Assembly: GCA_031265005.1 (NCBI GenBank)
Contig: JAISDD010000158.1
Span: forward strand, 1 to 16,440
Direction: 5' to 3'
Origin: Syntrophomonadaceae bacterium
GTDB lineage: Bacteria; Bacillota; Syntrophomonadia; Syntrophomonadales; Syntrophomonadaceae
Length of the DNA: 16,440 bases
The position numbers and the translations under genes are program-made. Shown here one piece after another: positions 1-7,900 of the stretch. The notes under the pieces are model-generated. The model had not been told where the DNA came from, did not search any database, and saw only the letters and a list, made by a program, of their open reading frames with translations. Every line of letters begins with the position of its first letter. The stretch's first letter is position 1.

Positions 1-203
1 TTTATTATCAACACCCGGCTCAAATTAAATAAAGGCGAAAAACTTAGTACTTCCAATAAACTTTCCGGGCTCATTTCATCTCCGTAATTCACCACTATTT
101 CCGGCTCATCATTCGTATCTTTTTGTAAATCAGCGATCAATTTATCTATATTTTCATCGATTAAAAATTCTTCCGTTCCATAAATAAAATAAAAATAATC
201 CAT
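1..203 (-). CDS. holA: DNA polymerase III delta subunit, N-terminal part (window edge)
   Basis: The reverse strand reads from ATG at 203 without a stop to the window edge (67 codons), so the C-terminal part lies outside. The peptide starts MDYFYFIYGTEEFLIDENID and later has SPESLLEVLSFSPLF followed by a hydrophobic RVLIIK. This matches the start of HolA, the clamp-loader delta subunit: a 'YGxEEFLI' opening strand/helix, then a 'l..lFs..rlvvvk' strand. HolA opens the beta sliding clamp during loading in the DNA polymerase III holoenzyme. An AAAAGGAG ribosome binding site lies 8 nt before the ATG. The gene diverges from the crotonase gene at 410. The family call rests on only 67 residues, so another AAA+-like protein is not excluded. 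Confidence 0.62.
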   Translation of the reverse strand, partial: MDYFYFIYGTEEFLIDENIDKLIADLQKDTNDEPEIVVNYGDEMSPESLLEVLSFSPLFNLSRVLII

Positions 204-348
204 CTTGGAAGCTCCTTTTTTTAAGCAACATTTATTATAATTATTATATTATTTTTGACCGCCGTTCACCAGAAAGCACTTTTACCATAATTTAAAATTT
301 AACCTTATATTGTACCATGAAATATTTTACAATTATTGTCAAATAATA

Positions 349-377
349 TTGACATCCCCGCAAATGAATACTAGTAT
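349..377 (+). promoter_or_regulatory. sigma-A-type promoter of the crotonase gene
   Basis: A perfect TTGACA -35 box (349-354) is followed after 17 bp by TAGTAT (372-377), which matches four of six -10 positions. The predicted start of transcription, near 384, lies about 26 nt before the ATG at 410, leaving room for the ribosome binding site. Spacing and position fit a housekeeping promoter; no operator is evident. Confidence 0.6.
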
Positions 378-409
378 TGTATACAAAGTTAAAGTAAGGA
401 GGTTTCATA

Positions 410-1270
410 ATGAATTTCGAACAAATTAAATACGAAGTAGCTGACCGTATACTCACCATCACTTTAAATCGTCCCGAAAATATGAACGCTTTTACGAGAC
501 AAATGGTAAACGAGATTATAGAAGCTCTCGACCGCGCGGAAAAAGACCCTGACATCAGAGTAATCGTTGTTACCGGTTCTCCTGCCGGCAGAGCATTTTC
601 CGCCGGCTCCGATTTATCCTCCAAAGGCGGCAATACTTTTAATTATTCAGAAACCACGATCGAAGACCATCGCGATGGAGGAGGAGTTTTAGCTCTGCGT
701 CTTTTAGAATCAAAAAAACCCATCATAGCGGCTATGAATGGATCCGCTGTAGGCATTGGTCTTTCTATAACTTTTCCTATGGATATCAGGGTCATTGCCG
801 ATAACGCTAAACTAGGCATAGTATTTGTCCGGCGCGGTATCGTCATAGACGCTTGTTGCAGCTGGCTTCTGCCACGTCTGGTCGGCATGGGCAAAGCTTT
901 GGAATGGTGTCTTTCCGGCAGGATTTTTACCGCTCAGGAAGCCTTAGAAAACGGTTTAGCCAATTACGTGGTTCCTCCTGAACAAGTATTACCTAAAGCT
1001 TACGAACTAGCTCGAGAAATCGCTGCTAACACCGCGCCTGTATCAGTTGCTATGGTGCGTCAGATGCTTTTAAGATTAAATTCCGCCCATCATCCCATGG
1101 AAGCTCACAGAATCGAATCCAAGATGTTTTATTGGCTGGGGCAACAAGCTGACGTCCAAGAAGGGATCGCCGCTTTTAAGGAAAAACGCGCTCCTCAGTA
1201 TAGTATGGATCCCAGCCGGGACACTCCGCCGTTTTATCCTTGGTGGGAAGAACCTCCGTTTAAAGAATAA
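410..1270 (+). CDS. Crotonase-superfamily (enoyl-CoA hydratase/isomerase-like) protein
   Basis: A 286-residue crotonase-fold protein; members bind acyl-CoA thioesters and stabilise an enolate with two backbone NH groups. Visible features are the first oxyanion-hole strand GRAFSAGSDL (60-69), the second oxyanion region KPIIAAMNGSAVGIGL (103-118), and SGRIFTAQEALENGLANYVV (169-188), typical of the family. A C-terminal tail with FYPWWEEPP is shared with a subfamily usually annotated as generic enoyl-CoA hydratase. By hand alignment to rat mitochondrial hydratase, Glu144 corresponds to Ser119 and Glu164 to Phe139, so neither hydratase glutamate is present. Asp147, in GIVIDACCSW, sits at the position of the catalytic Asp of 4-chlorobenzoyl-CoA dehalogenase and dienoyl-CoA isomerase. 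True hydratase activity is therefore doubtful. It is a single gene with its own promoter and a TAAGGAGG site 7 nt before the ATG. Confidence 0.85.
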   Translation: MNFEQIKYEVADRILTITLNRPENMNAFTRQMVNEIIEALDRAEKDPDIRVIVVTGSPAGRAFSAGSDLSSKGGNTFNYSETTIEDHRDGGGVLALRLLESKKPIIAAMNGSAVGIGLSITFPMDIRVIADNAKLGIVFVRRGIVIDACCSWLLPRLVGMGKALEWCLSGRIFTAQEALENGLANYVVPPEQVLPKAYELAREIAANTAPVSVAMVRQMLLRLNSAHHPMEAHRIESKMFYWLGQQADVQEGIAAFKEKRAPQYSMDPSRDTPPFYPWWEEPPFKE

Positions 1271-1281
1271 AGAACGTCCAG

Positions 1282-1326
1282 CCTGCGGTGTGAAATTAAA
1301 AACGCTTTAACATCACAGGTTTTTTA
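1282..1326 (+). terminator. Possible weak intrinsic terminator after the crotonase gene
   Basis: TGTGA (1289-1293) can pair with TCACA (1313-1317), and CC (1282-1283) with GG (1318-1319) across a bulge. A run of six or more T follows from 1320. The stem is short and interrupted and the loop is long, so this is only a candidate. Its place 12 nt after the stop codon fits. Confidence 0.3.
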
Positions 1327-1511
1327 TAAAAAATTTTTTTACAGAGTTGCTGTTACTGCGTTTTTTAGGTAATAATTTTTGTTAGATTTTGTGAAAATTG
1401 TTAATAATATATACATGTGTGATGTTGCCTTAATAAAATTTTGTTGAATTTTCTTATAAAAAGCTAATTATATTTTTTTATTTTTACGAAATAAGTATCA
1501 TAAGATTTTTG

Positions 1512-1590
1512 TTGTCAATAAAATGTATCCATATGTAAAATCAGCTGCGATTTGTAAAATGTTGTCAATGTTATTTTGCAGTCTTTTAAT
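1512..1590 (+). promoter_or_regulatory. Two candidate promoters for the 1611 gene
   Basis: Candidate 1: TTGTCA (1512-1517), 16 bp, TGTAAA (1534-1539). Candidate 2: TTGTCA (1562-1567), 17 bp, TTTAAT (1585-1590), five of six matches in each box. The second would start transcription at about 1597, on top of the ribosome binding site, giving almost no leader. The first would give a leader of about 65 nt. In AT-rich DNA such matches arise by chance. Confidence 0.3.
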
Positions 1591-1610
1591 TCTGTATGGG
1601 AGTTTGTTAA

Positions 1611-2045
1611 ATGAAAAAAGAATTTTTAATTTTTATAGTTTTGATAAGCATAGCCGCTATTATTTCTGGTGCTACTATGGCTTTGATAAGCAATTTCCCA
1701 AGCATAAACGAATATTTACAAAGAGCAGCAGAAGCAGAAAATATTCCGCCAGCTGAAAACAATGCCAGTGATGCGAAAGTATCTGAAACTACACCTTCAA
1801 GGTATTTGATCAGTTATGAAGATGATGGTAGCGATCAAATATTGACTCCCTATGAGCAAGAGGAAATCATAGGGATGTTACAGCATTTAGGCGCTGATGT
1901 AAGCGATGATTTTTTTGCTGATATTCAAGCTTATCAAAACCAGAATTATTTATCAAACAACGGTCTGCTTACCCAAGAAACTTTAGAATTAATCATAAAA
2001 CAAATGACTGAAAAACAACTTGCCAGCAGCAATTATTTTTATTAG
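1611..2045 (+). CDS. Small membrane-anchored protein with possible PG-binding-like C-terminus
   Basis: A 144-residue protein of unknown function. Residues 5-27 form one hydrophobic segment after MKKE, which fits a signal anchor or uncleaved signal peptide with the rest outside the membrane. The middle (about 40-75) is polar, with Glu/Asn/Ser-rich linker character. Residues about 82-132 have alternating hydrophobics and the pattern 'MLQHLGAD...IQAYQ...GLLTQETLELI'. This resembles a degenerate peptidoglycan-binding type 1 domain ('l..lG...v..fQ...gl..dGi.g..T...l'), but it lacks that family's usual central Gly-x-Gly. A GGGAG site lies 8 nt before the ATG. It is convergent with pyk, ending 28 bp from that gene's stop. 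The gene is probably real; the domain suggestion is weak. Confidence 0.6.
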   Translation: MKKEFLIFIVLISIAAIISGATMALISNFPSINEYLQRAAEAENIPPAENNASDAKVSETTPSRYLISYEDDGSDQILTPYEQEEIIGMLQHLGADVSDDFFADIQAYQNQNYLSNNGLLTQETLELIIKQMTEKQLASSNYFY

Positions 2046-2073
2046 ACGTATGTTGCCCTTTACAGGTTAAATA

Positions 2074-3822
2074 TTATTTGATTTTAACTATGCCTTGATA
2101 TACGCATCCACGCAAAGTATCAATGGTTATAAGCTGGTTGTCCTGTAAAATTTTTGTTGCGTTTTTGGCTCCTACTAATACTGGGATATTAGCATTAAGC
2201 CCTAAAATCGCAGCATCAGAAGTCAATCCTCCTTCTTCCGCGACCAGAGCTTTTATCATCGGCAAGTAACGGACAAAATCAGTATTAGCGCTGACAGTTA
2301 CTATTATGTCTTCGTTTTCCACCTTTTCGAGATCTTCTTTACTCTTAATTATTTTTACTTTTCCGCTGACCGGTTCGGTTCCTATACCAGTACCATGAAA
2401 TAATATTTCAGCCACCACTTGAACTTTCATCATATTGGTAGCTCCTGAAACACCGACCGGCATACCGGCTGATAAAACTATTTTCTCCCCAATTTCAACA
2501 TACTCTAAGTCTAAAGCCCGCTGAACCGCGTCGTCAAAAAAGCTGTCACTGTTTTTGTGATCTGAGATCAGGATGGGATATACTCCCCAGACTATAGTTA
2601 ATTTATTAATGTTTTCTTCTTTGGGAGTGGCCGCTATAATAGTTGCTTTAGGACGATATTTGGACAGCATTTTAGAAGTATAGCCGCTATTCGTTATACT
2701 TATAATAGTACCTATGTCTAAACTCAAAGCCGTAGAGCAACAAGCATAGCTTATAGCGTCAGTTATGGAAATACCTTCTTTAATATATTTTTTTCGTAAT
2801 GTATCTTCATAAGGGAAAGATTCTTCAACGCGCTCAGCTATACGGGACATAGTCCGGACTACTTCCACAGGGTATTGGCCTTTCGCTGTTTCTCCGGACA
2901 GCATGATAGCGTCAGCGCTTTCAAAAACGGCGGTAGCTATATCAGAAACTTCGGCTCTGGTCGGACTCGGATTCGTTATCATCGACTCCAGCATTTGCGT
3001 GGCCACAATAACTGCTTTTCCTGACTGAGCGCATGTCTGTATAATTCTTTTCTGAACCAGAGGAACTTCTTCAGCCGGTATTTCCACTCCCAAATCACCC
3101 CGCGCCACCATAATTCCATCGGCGACTTTTATAATTTCATCCAGATTATCTACTCCTTGGCGGTTTTCAATTTTAGCGATAATATCTATATCAGCGCCCC
3201 TGTTTTCTAACAGTTTTCTTATCTCTAAAACATCCTGCGCTTTGCGTACAAAAGACGCGGCAATAAAATCTACGCGCTGCTCAATAGCAAATAAAATATC
3301 TTCCTTGTCTTGTTCGCTCATAAACGGTATGTCCAAAACTATTCCCGGAACGTTTATCCCTTTGTGTTCGCCTAATTCGCCTCCGTTCACGACCTGACAT
3401 ACAATATCGGTTTTAGTAATATTTTCAACTGTAAGTCTAATCAAACCGTCGTCTATCAAAATAATGTCGCCTGGCTTAACATCATTTATCAACCTCCGGC
3501 AAGTAACACTGACTTTTGCTTCGTCACCCGCAACCGGAAGGGTAGTTAAATTAAAATTCAACCCTTTTTGTAAAATCACCCGCCCGTTTTTTAAAGCGCC
3601 GGTACGAATTTCCGGTCCCTTGGTATCCATCATTAAACCAACAATCTTTCCCTGCTTAGCCGCAGCTTTCCGCACTAAAGCAATTTTTTCAGCATGATCG
3701 CCGTGTCCGCCATGCGAAAAATTAAACCTGGCTACATTCATACCGGCTTCTATCATTTGCTCCAGCACCCCCACATCAGAGCTGCTCGGCCCAATGGTTG
3801 CTATGATTTTAGTTTTTCTCAT
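2074..3822 (-). CDS. pyk: Pyruvate kinase with C-terminal PEP-utilizer-type domain
   Basis: A 582-residue pyruvate kinase, which converts phosphoenolpyruvate and ADP to pyruvate and ATP in the last step of glycolysis. The catalytic barrel is complete: MRKTKIIATIGPSS start, ARFNFSHG (31-38), DTKGPEIRTG (66-75), signature IIAKIENRQGV (214-224) with the catalytic Lys, MVARGDLGVEIP (238-249), and ATQMLESM (274-281). The regulatory C-domain runs to about 475. Residues about 478-582 are the extra domain found in Bacillus and many clostridial enzymes, homologous to the phosphohistidine domain of PEP synthase and enzyme I. In that domain the usual GGLTSHAA reads GGLTSDAA, so Asp536 replaces the swivel His. 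The start lies 33 nt after the pfkA stop, with an AAAGGAAA-like site somewhat far upstream (about 13 nt). It is very likely cotranscribed with pfkA. No obvious terminator follows. Confidence 0.97.
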   Translation of the reverse strand: MRKTKIIATIGPSSSDVGVLEQMIEAGMNVARFNFSHGGHGDHAEKIALVRKAAAKQGKIVGLMMDTKGPEIRTGALKNGRVILQKGLNFNLTTLPVAGDEAKVSVTCRRLINDVKPGDIILIDDGLIRLTVENITKTDIVCQVVNGGELGEHKGINVPGIVLDIPFMSEQDKEDILFAIEQRVDFIAASFVRKAQDVLEIRKLLENRGADIDIIAKIENRQGVDNLDEIIKVADGIMVARGDLGVEIPAEEVPLVQKRIIQTCAQSGKAVIVATQMLESMITNPSPTRAEVSDIATAVFESADAIMLSGETAKGQYPVEVVRTMSRIAERVEESFPYEDTLRKKYIKEGISITDAISYACCSTALSLDIGTIISITNSGYTSKMLSKYRPKATIIAATPKEENINKLTIVWGVYPILISDHKNSDSFFDDAVQRALDLEYVEIGEKIVLSAGMPVGVSGATNMMKVQVVAEILFHGTGIGTEPVSGKVKIIKSKEDLEKVENEDIIVTVSANTDFVRYLPMIKALVAEEGGLTSDAAILGLNANIPVLVGAKNATKILQDNQLITIDTLRGCVYQGIVKIK

Positions 3823-3855
3823 CTGAGCTTAATTTTTCCTTTCCTTCTTCAAGTA

Positions 3856-4812
3856 TCAAGTCGCCAATACATGAGCTAAAGAAATCAAATCATTTCTCAC
3901 TTGTTTGCTTTTTTTCAGGGTTTGTTCCAAAGAAACCGCTTCCACATTGTAACCGCCGCCTGCTATCATTACATTTTTTCGGCCTTCGTTTATATTATCC
4001 ACCGCTGCTTTACCCATAACCGAAGCTAAGATACGGTCCGCCGCCGAAGGCGTCCCTCCTCTCTGGATATGGCCTAAAATTATAACTTTCACTTCCATTC
4101 CAGTTTGCTCAGCTAAAAATTCTTTAATCTCATAAGCTGGACCCGCGCCTTCAGCCACTAAGATAATGCTGTATAACTTCCCCCGTTGAACTCCCTGTTC
4201 AATTTTATTTACTACTTCTCGCAGATTATTATTTATTTCAGGGATTAAAATCGATTCGGCTCCGCCTGCTACTCCGGCGCTTAAAGCAATTTCGCCGCAA
4301 TGCCGGCCCATGACTTCGATTATAAAAACTCTGCCGTGGCTGGAAGCAGTGTCCCTTATCCTGTTTATAGCCTCCAGGATAGTGTTTACAGCCGTATCAA
4401 AACCGATAGAAACGGTTTCCGCAATATCATTATCAATAGTAGCCGGGATCCCTATTACATTTATACCTAATTTTGAAATCTCCCATCCTCCGGTCAGACT
4501 TCCGTTACCACCGATAATCACTAAATTGTCTATCTTTTTGCGCTGCAAATTATGATAGGCAGTAATGCGCCCTTCTATTTCCATAAATTCACTCGACCTC
4601 GAAGTTTTCAAAATCGTACCGCCCCTGTGGATAATGTCAGCTACAGAACCTAGCTTCATATCCACCCAATTTCCCTGTATCAGTCCTTGTAATCCGTGCA
4701 AGACGCCAAAAACTTGGAAACCCGAGTATAGTCCGGCTCTGACAACCGCCCGAATAGCAGCGTTCATTCCTGGAGCATCGCCCCCGCTGGTTAATACCGC
4801 TATCTTATCCAA
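3856..4812 (-). CDS. pfkA: ATP-dependent 6-phosphofructokinase (TTG start)
   Basis: A 318-residue group A phosphofructokinase, which phosphorylates fructose 6-phosphate to the 1,6-bisphosphate, the committed step of glycolysis. Motifs: SGGDAPGMNAAIR (9-21) for ATP binding; PATIDNDI (123-130) with the catalytic base Asp127 and Asp129; R161 and MGRHCG with R170 for substrate and allosteric contacts; and the PROSITE-type signature GHIQRGGTPSAADR (247-260). Gly104 and Ala124, rather than Asp and Lys, argue for ATP and against pyrophosphate as donor. The motif normally read GGDGS is GGNGS, so Asn103 replaces the Mg-contacting Asp103 of the E. coli enzyme (AAC codon). The start codon is TTG, placed by a perfect AGGAGG 8 nt upstream (4821-4826). 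A strong terminator hairpin with its T-run ends 2 nt before that site. It is followed closely by pyk. Confidence 0.96.
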   Translation of the reverse strand: MDKIAVLTSGGDAPGMNAAIRAVVRAGLYSGFQVFGVLHGLQGLIQGNWVDMKLGSVADIIHRGGTILKTSRSSEFMEIEGRITAYHNLQRKKIDNLVIIGGNGSLTGGWEISKLGINVIGIPATIDNDIAETVSIGFDTAVNTILEAINRIRDTASSHGRVFIIEVMGRHCGEIALSAGVAGGAESILIPEINNNLREVVNKIEQGVQRGKLYSIILVAEGAGPAYEIKEFLAEQTGMEVKVIILGHIQRGGTPSAADRILASVMGKAAVDNINEGRKNVMIAGGGYNVEAVSLEQTLKKSKQVRNDLISLAHVLAT

Positions 4813-4828
4813 AACCGCCGCCTCCTAT

Positions 4829-4869
4829 AAAAAAAGCTGGGAGAAAAATATATTATATTTTTCTCCCAG
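4829..4869 (-). terminator. Strong intrinsic terminator abutting the pfkA ribosome binding site
   Basis: A perfect 16-bp inverted repeat, CTGGGAGAAAAATATA and its complement, spans 4837-4869 with one central base, so the real loop opens in the A/T core. On the reverse strand it is followed by C and seven T (4835-4829), the classical Rho-independent arrangement for leftward transcripts leaving dnaE. The plus strand has no T-run after it, so it works leftward. The pfkA AGGAGG starts only 2 nt beyond the T-run, so any pfkA mRNA begun upstream must carry this hairpin. Confidence 0.85.
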
Positions 4870-4888
4870 AAACTTATATTAATGCATC

Positions 4889-4912
4889 ATCAAAAACAAA
4901 ATATTTTTTGAT
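4889..4912. other. Second small hairpin in the dnaE-pfkA gap
   Basis: ATCAAAAA (4889-4896) is the inverse complement of TTTTTGAT (4905-4912). It is AT-rich and without a following T-run on the reverse strand. It lies between the dnaE stop and the strong terminator and could be part of a leader structure, or be chance in AT-rich DNA. Confidence 0.25.
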
Positions 4913-4971
4913 CCCACATTTTTTAATTATAAATTACAGCCGCTTAATGTTTTATATCTTCCATAAAATTC

Positions 4972-7900
4972 CTAAGCATACCAAACATTGTTCTGGCCGC
5001 ACAATTTTACCAAGGCGTGTTTTAAATCTAAGCACGGTTTTACCTTAAACCGCTCATCCAAAACAATTGCGTGCTTGTTGGGCAGATTGACAACTACTTC
5101 CGACTCACCCCGGTATTGCGATAAAACATGTAAAACCTTTCCTTGAATATTATCATTTTCATTATCGGCTCCAATGCGTATAAATATCTTGCTTACAGCC
5201 TCAGGCATAGCCATTATTTTCTTTAATATTAATTTGGGGCTCTCATCCTGCAAATCGTAAATACCTTCCGCCACAACCACAGATTCCGGCTGAATTGCCG
5301 TCCCGAATTTCCTTAAAACTTGAGGGAAAGCTATTACATCTAACTTACCGGTGAAATCCTCTAATTTAAACTGAGCGTAAGCTTCTCCTTTTTTGCTGAC
5401 TTTGCGGTTTAAATTCAGAATTATTCCCGCTATCCTTATATACTGGCCGTCATTATGGCTGCTAAGTTTTTCAACGGCATGCGTTATTAAAAGCGGCCAG
5501 GATTCTTTGATCTGATCCAAAGGACTGCCGGAAATATAAAATCCTAAAACTTCTTTTTCCCGGTTAAGCTTTTCCTGTACCGGAAATTCGCCTTTGATTT
5601 TTACAACCGGCTCTTCCAGCATTAATTCTTCCGCGCCGAACAAAGACACTTGCCCGCTCTGATCTTCCTGTTTTTTCAAAGCCGCTATATCCAAGCACTT
5701 ATCCATGACAGACAATCCTTCTTTACGGCTAATCCCCAGCTCGTCAAAACATCCGGCGACAATCATATTTTCCATCATTCGCTTGTTTATCTGCCCTAGG
5801 TCAATCCGACAGCAAAAATCAAAAATCGAGAGAAACGCCCCTTGTTTTCTTAATTGAACTATACTTCTCACGGCATTATATCCTACATTTTTAATAGCAC
5901 CCAAGCCAAAACGGATATCAGCGCCAACAGCGGTAAAGTTCTCATAGCTTTCATTTATCGAAGGCGGCAAAATTTTGATCCCTAAACGCTGACATTCTTT
6001 CAAATAATAAACTATCCGGTCTTGATTATCGATAACGCTGCCTAAAAAAGCGCACATGTATTCAGTCGGGAAATAAGCTTTCAAGTAAGCGGTCTGAAAA
6101 GAAATAAGCGCATAAGCGGCGGAATGCGATTTATTAAAACCATACCCAGCAAAGCTTTCCATCAAATCAAATAAACGTCCGGCAATATCTGCATTTACCT
6201 GATGTTTTCTCGCTCCGCTTATAAAATGATCCCTCTGCGCTATGATTTCCTGCGGCTTTTTTTTGCCCATGGCCCGCCGCAAACCATCCGCCTCTCCCAT
6301 CGTAAATCCCGCTATTTGCCCGGCTATCTGCATTACCTGCTCCTGGTAAAGTATGACCCCGTAAGTTTCCTGTAAAATATTTTCTAAACTGGGATGCAAG
6401 TATTCAATAGGCTGACGGCCCTGTTTGCGGTTTATAAAATCTTCCACCATGCCGCTTCCTAACGGTCCCGGCCTGTACAAAGCAATTACCGCCACAATAT
6501 CCTCAAACCGGTTAGGTTTCATTTCGGCTAAAATTCTTCGCAAGCCGTCACTTTCCAGCTGAAACACCCCTACTGTCTTTCCTGACGACAACAGGTCATA
6601 GACTTTTTTATCATCCAGTTTCAAATTGTCTAAATCTACTTTGATACCTTTGGTTCTGGCAATTATATCAACCGCGTTATTCAAAACCGTCAAAGTGCGC
6701 AGCCCCAGAATGTCCATCTTCAGAAGCCCTATTTCTTCAACTGTCTCCTTAGTGTATTGGGTTATAACATGTCCGTCGCTGGTTTTTTGCAAAGGCAGCA
6801 CCCGCTGCAGTTCCTCACTGCCGATTACTACCCCTGCCGCATGCATGGAAGCGTGGCGCGGCATTCCTTCAATAGCTTTGGCGATATCAATAATACGTTT
6901 CGTTTGATAATCAGTCTCATATGCCCTTATTAAATCAGGAACGGCTTCTAAAGCGCGGTCTATAGTTACCCCTATAGCGGCCGGTATCATCTTGGCAATG
7001 CGGTCCACAATCGCATAAGAAACATCCAAAGCTCTCCCTACGTCTTTTATAGCCGCCCGCGCCGCCATAGTTCCAAAGGTTATGATCTGGGCCACATTTT
7101 CAGCTCCGTATTTTTCAACAATATAATTAATAATGCGATCGCGGTTTACAAAGCAAAAATCCACATCAATGTCAGGCAAAGACACCCGTTCGGGATTTAA
7201 AAACCTTTCAAAAATTAATCCGTATTTCAATGGATCTAAACTGGTTATTCCTAAAACATAAGAAACTAAACTGCCAGCCGCGGAACCTCTTCCCGGTCCT
7301 ACCGGAATCTGATTTTTTCTGGCCCAGCTGATCAGGTCAGCTACAATCAAAAAATACCCGGCAAACCCCATCTCGATGATAATTTTCATTTCATATTCTA
7401 ATCTCTGCCTGGATTCTATTTCGTCATCAGGATATTTTTCCTGGTAGCGCAAATAAACTAAATCCTTAAAATAAATTTCCGGATCTTGCCCCGAAGGCAC
7501 TATAAACTGGGGTAATAGAAATTCTTCAAAATTGAATTCCACATTACACTGCTCGGCAATTTTCAAAGTATTATCTAAAGCTTCCCAAGCGTCAGGAAAC
7601 AATTCTTCCATTTCTGCGCGGCTTTTCATATAAAAATGATTCCCGGGGAAGCGCATACGCTTTTCATCAGTCACCACCGAACCGGTCTGAATACACAGCA
7701 ATATGTCATGCACTTCCGCGTCGGCGGCATTAAGATAATGAATATCGTTACTGGCAACTAACGGTATGCCTAACTCCCGGCTTATTTTCACCAAACCTTC
7801 ATACGCTGTTTTTTCTTCGGGAATATGATGGTCTTGCAGTTCCAAGTAATAATTATCATGACCAAACAAATTCTCATAATAAGAAGCTGTTTCCAAAGCC

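Larger units (their letters stand above)
1271..1610. other. AT-rich intergenic region, 340 bp
   Basis: No convincing gene is seen here. The left end holds a weak terminator-like structure (1282-1326). The remainder is strongly AT-rich, with runs of A and T and imperfect TTTTGTT-containing repeats that look like low complexity. The right end holds two promoter-like arrangements in front of the small gene at 1611. The overlapping 77-codon reading frame from 1523 has low-complexity composition and shares DNA with the better gene at 1611. Confidence 0.5.

Noticed and set aside
1370..1470. Imperfect TTTTGTTAGATTTTG / TTTTGTTGAATTTTC repeats
   Set aside because: Low-complexity AT-rich DNA; only two imperfect copies without regular spacing.
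1523..1756. 77-codon rightward frame overlapping the 1611 gene
   Set aside because: No ribosome binding site, low-complexity Ser/Tyr/Lys-rich peptide, and it overlaps a frame with a better start and a membrane segment.
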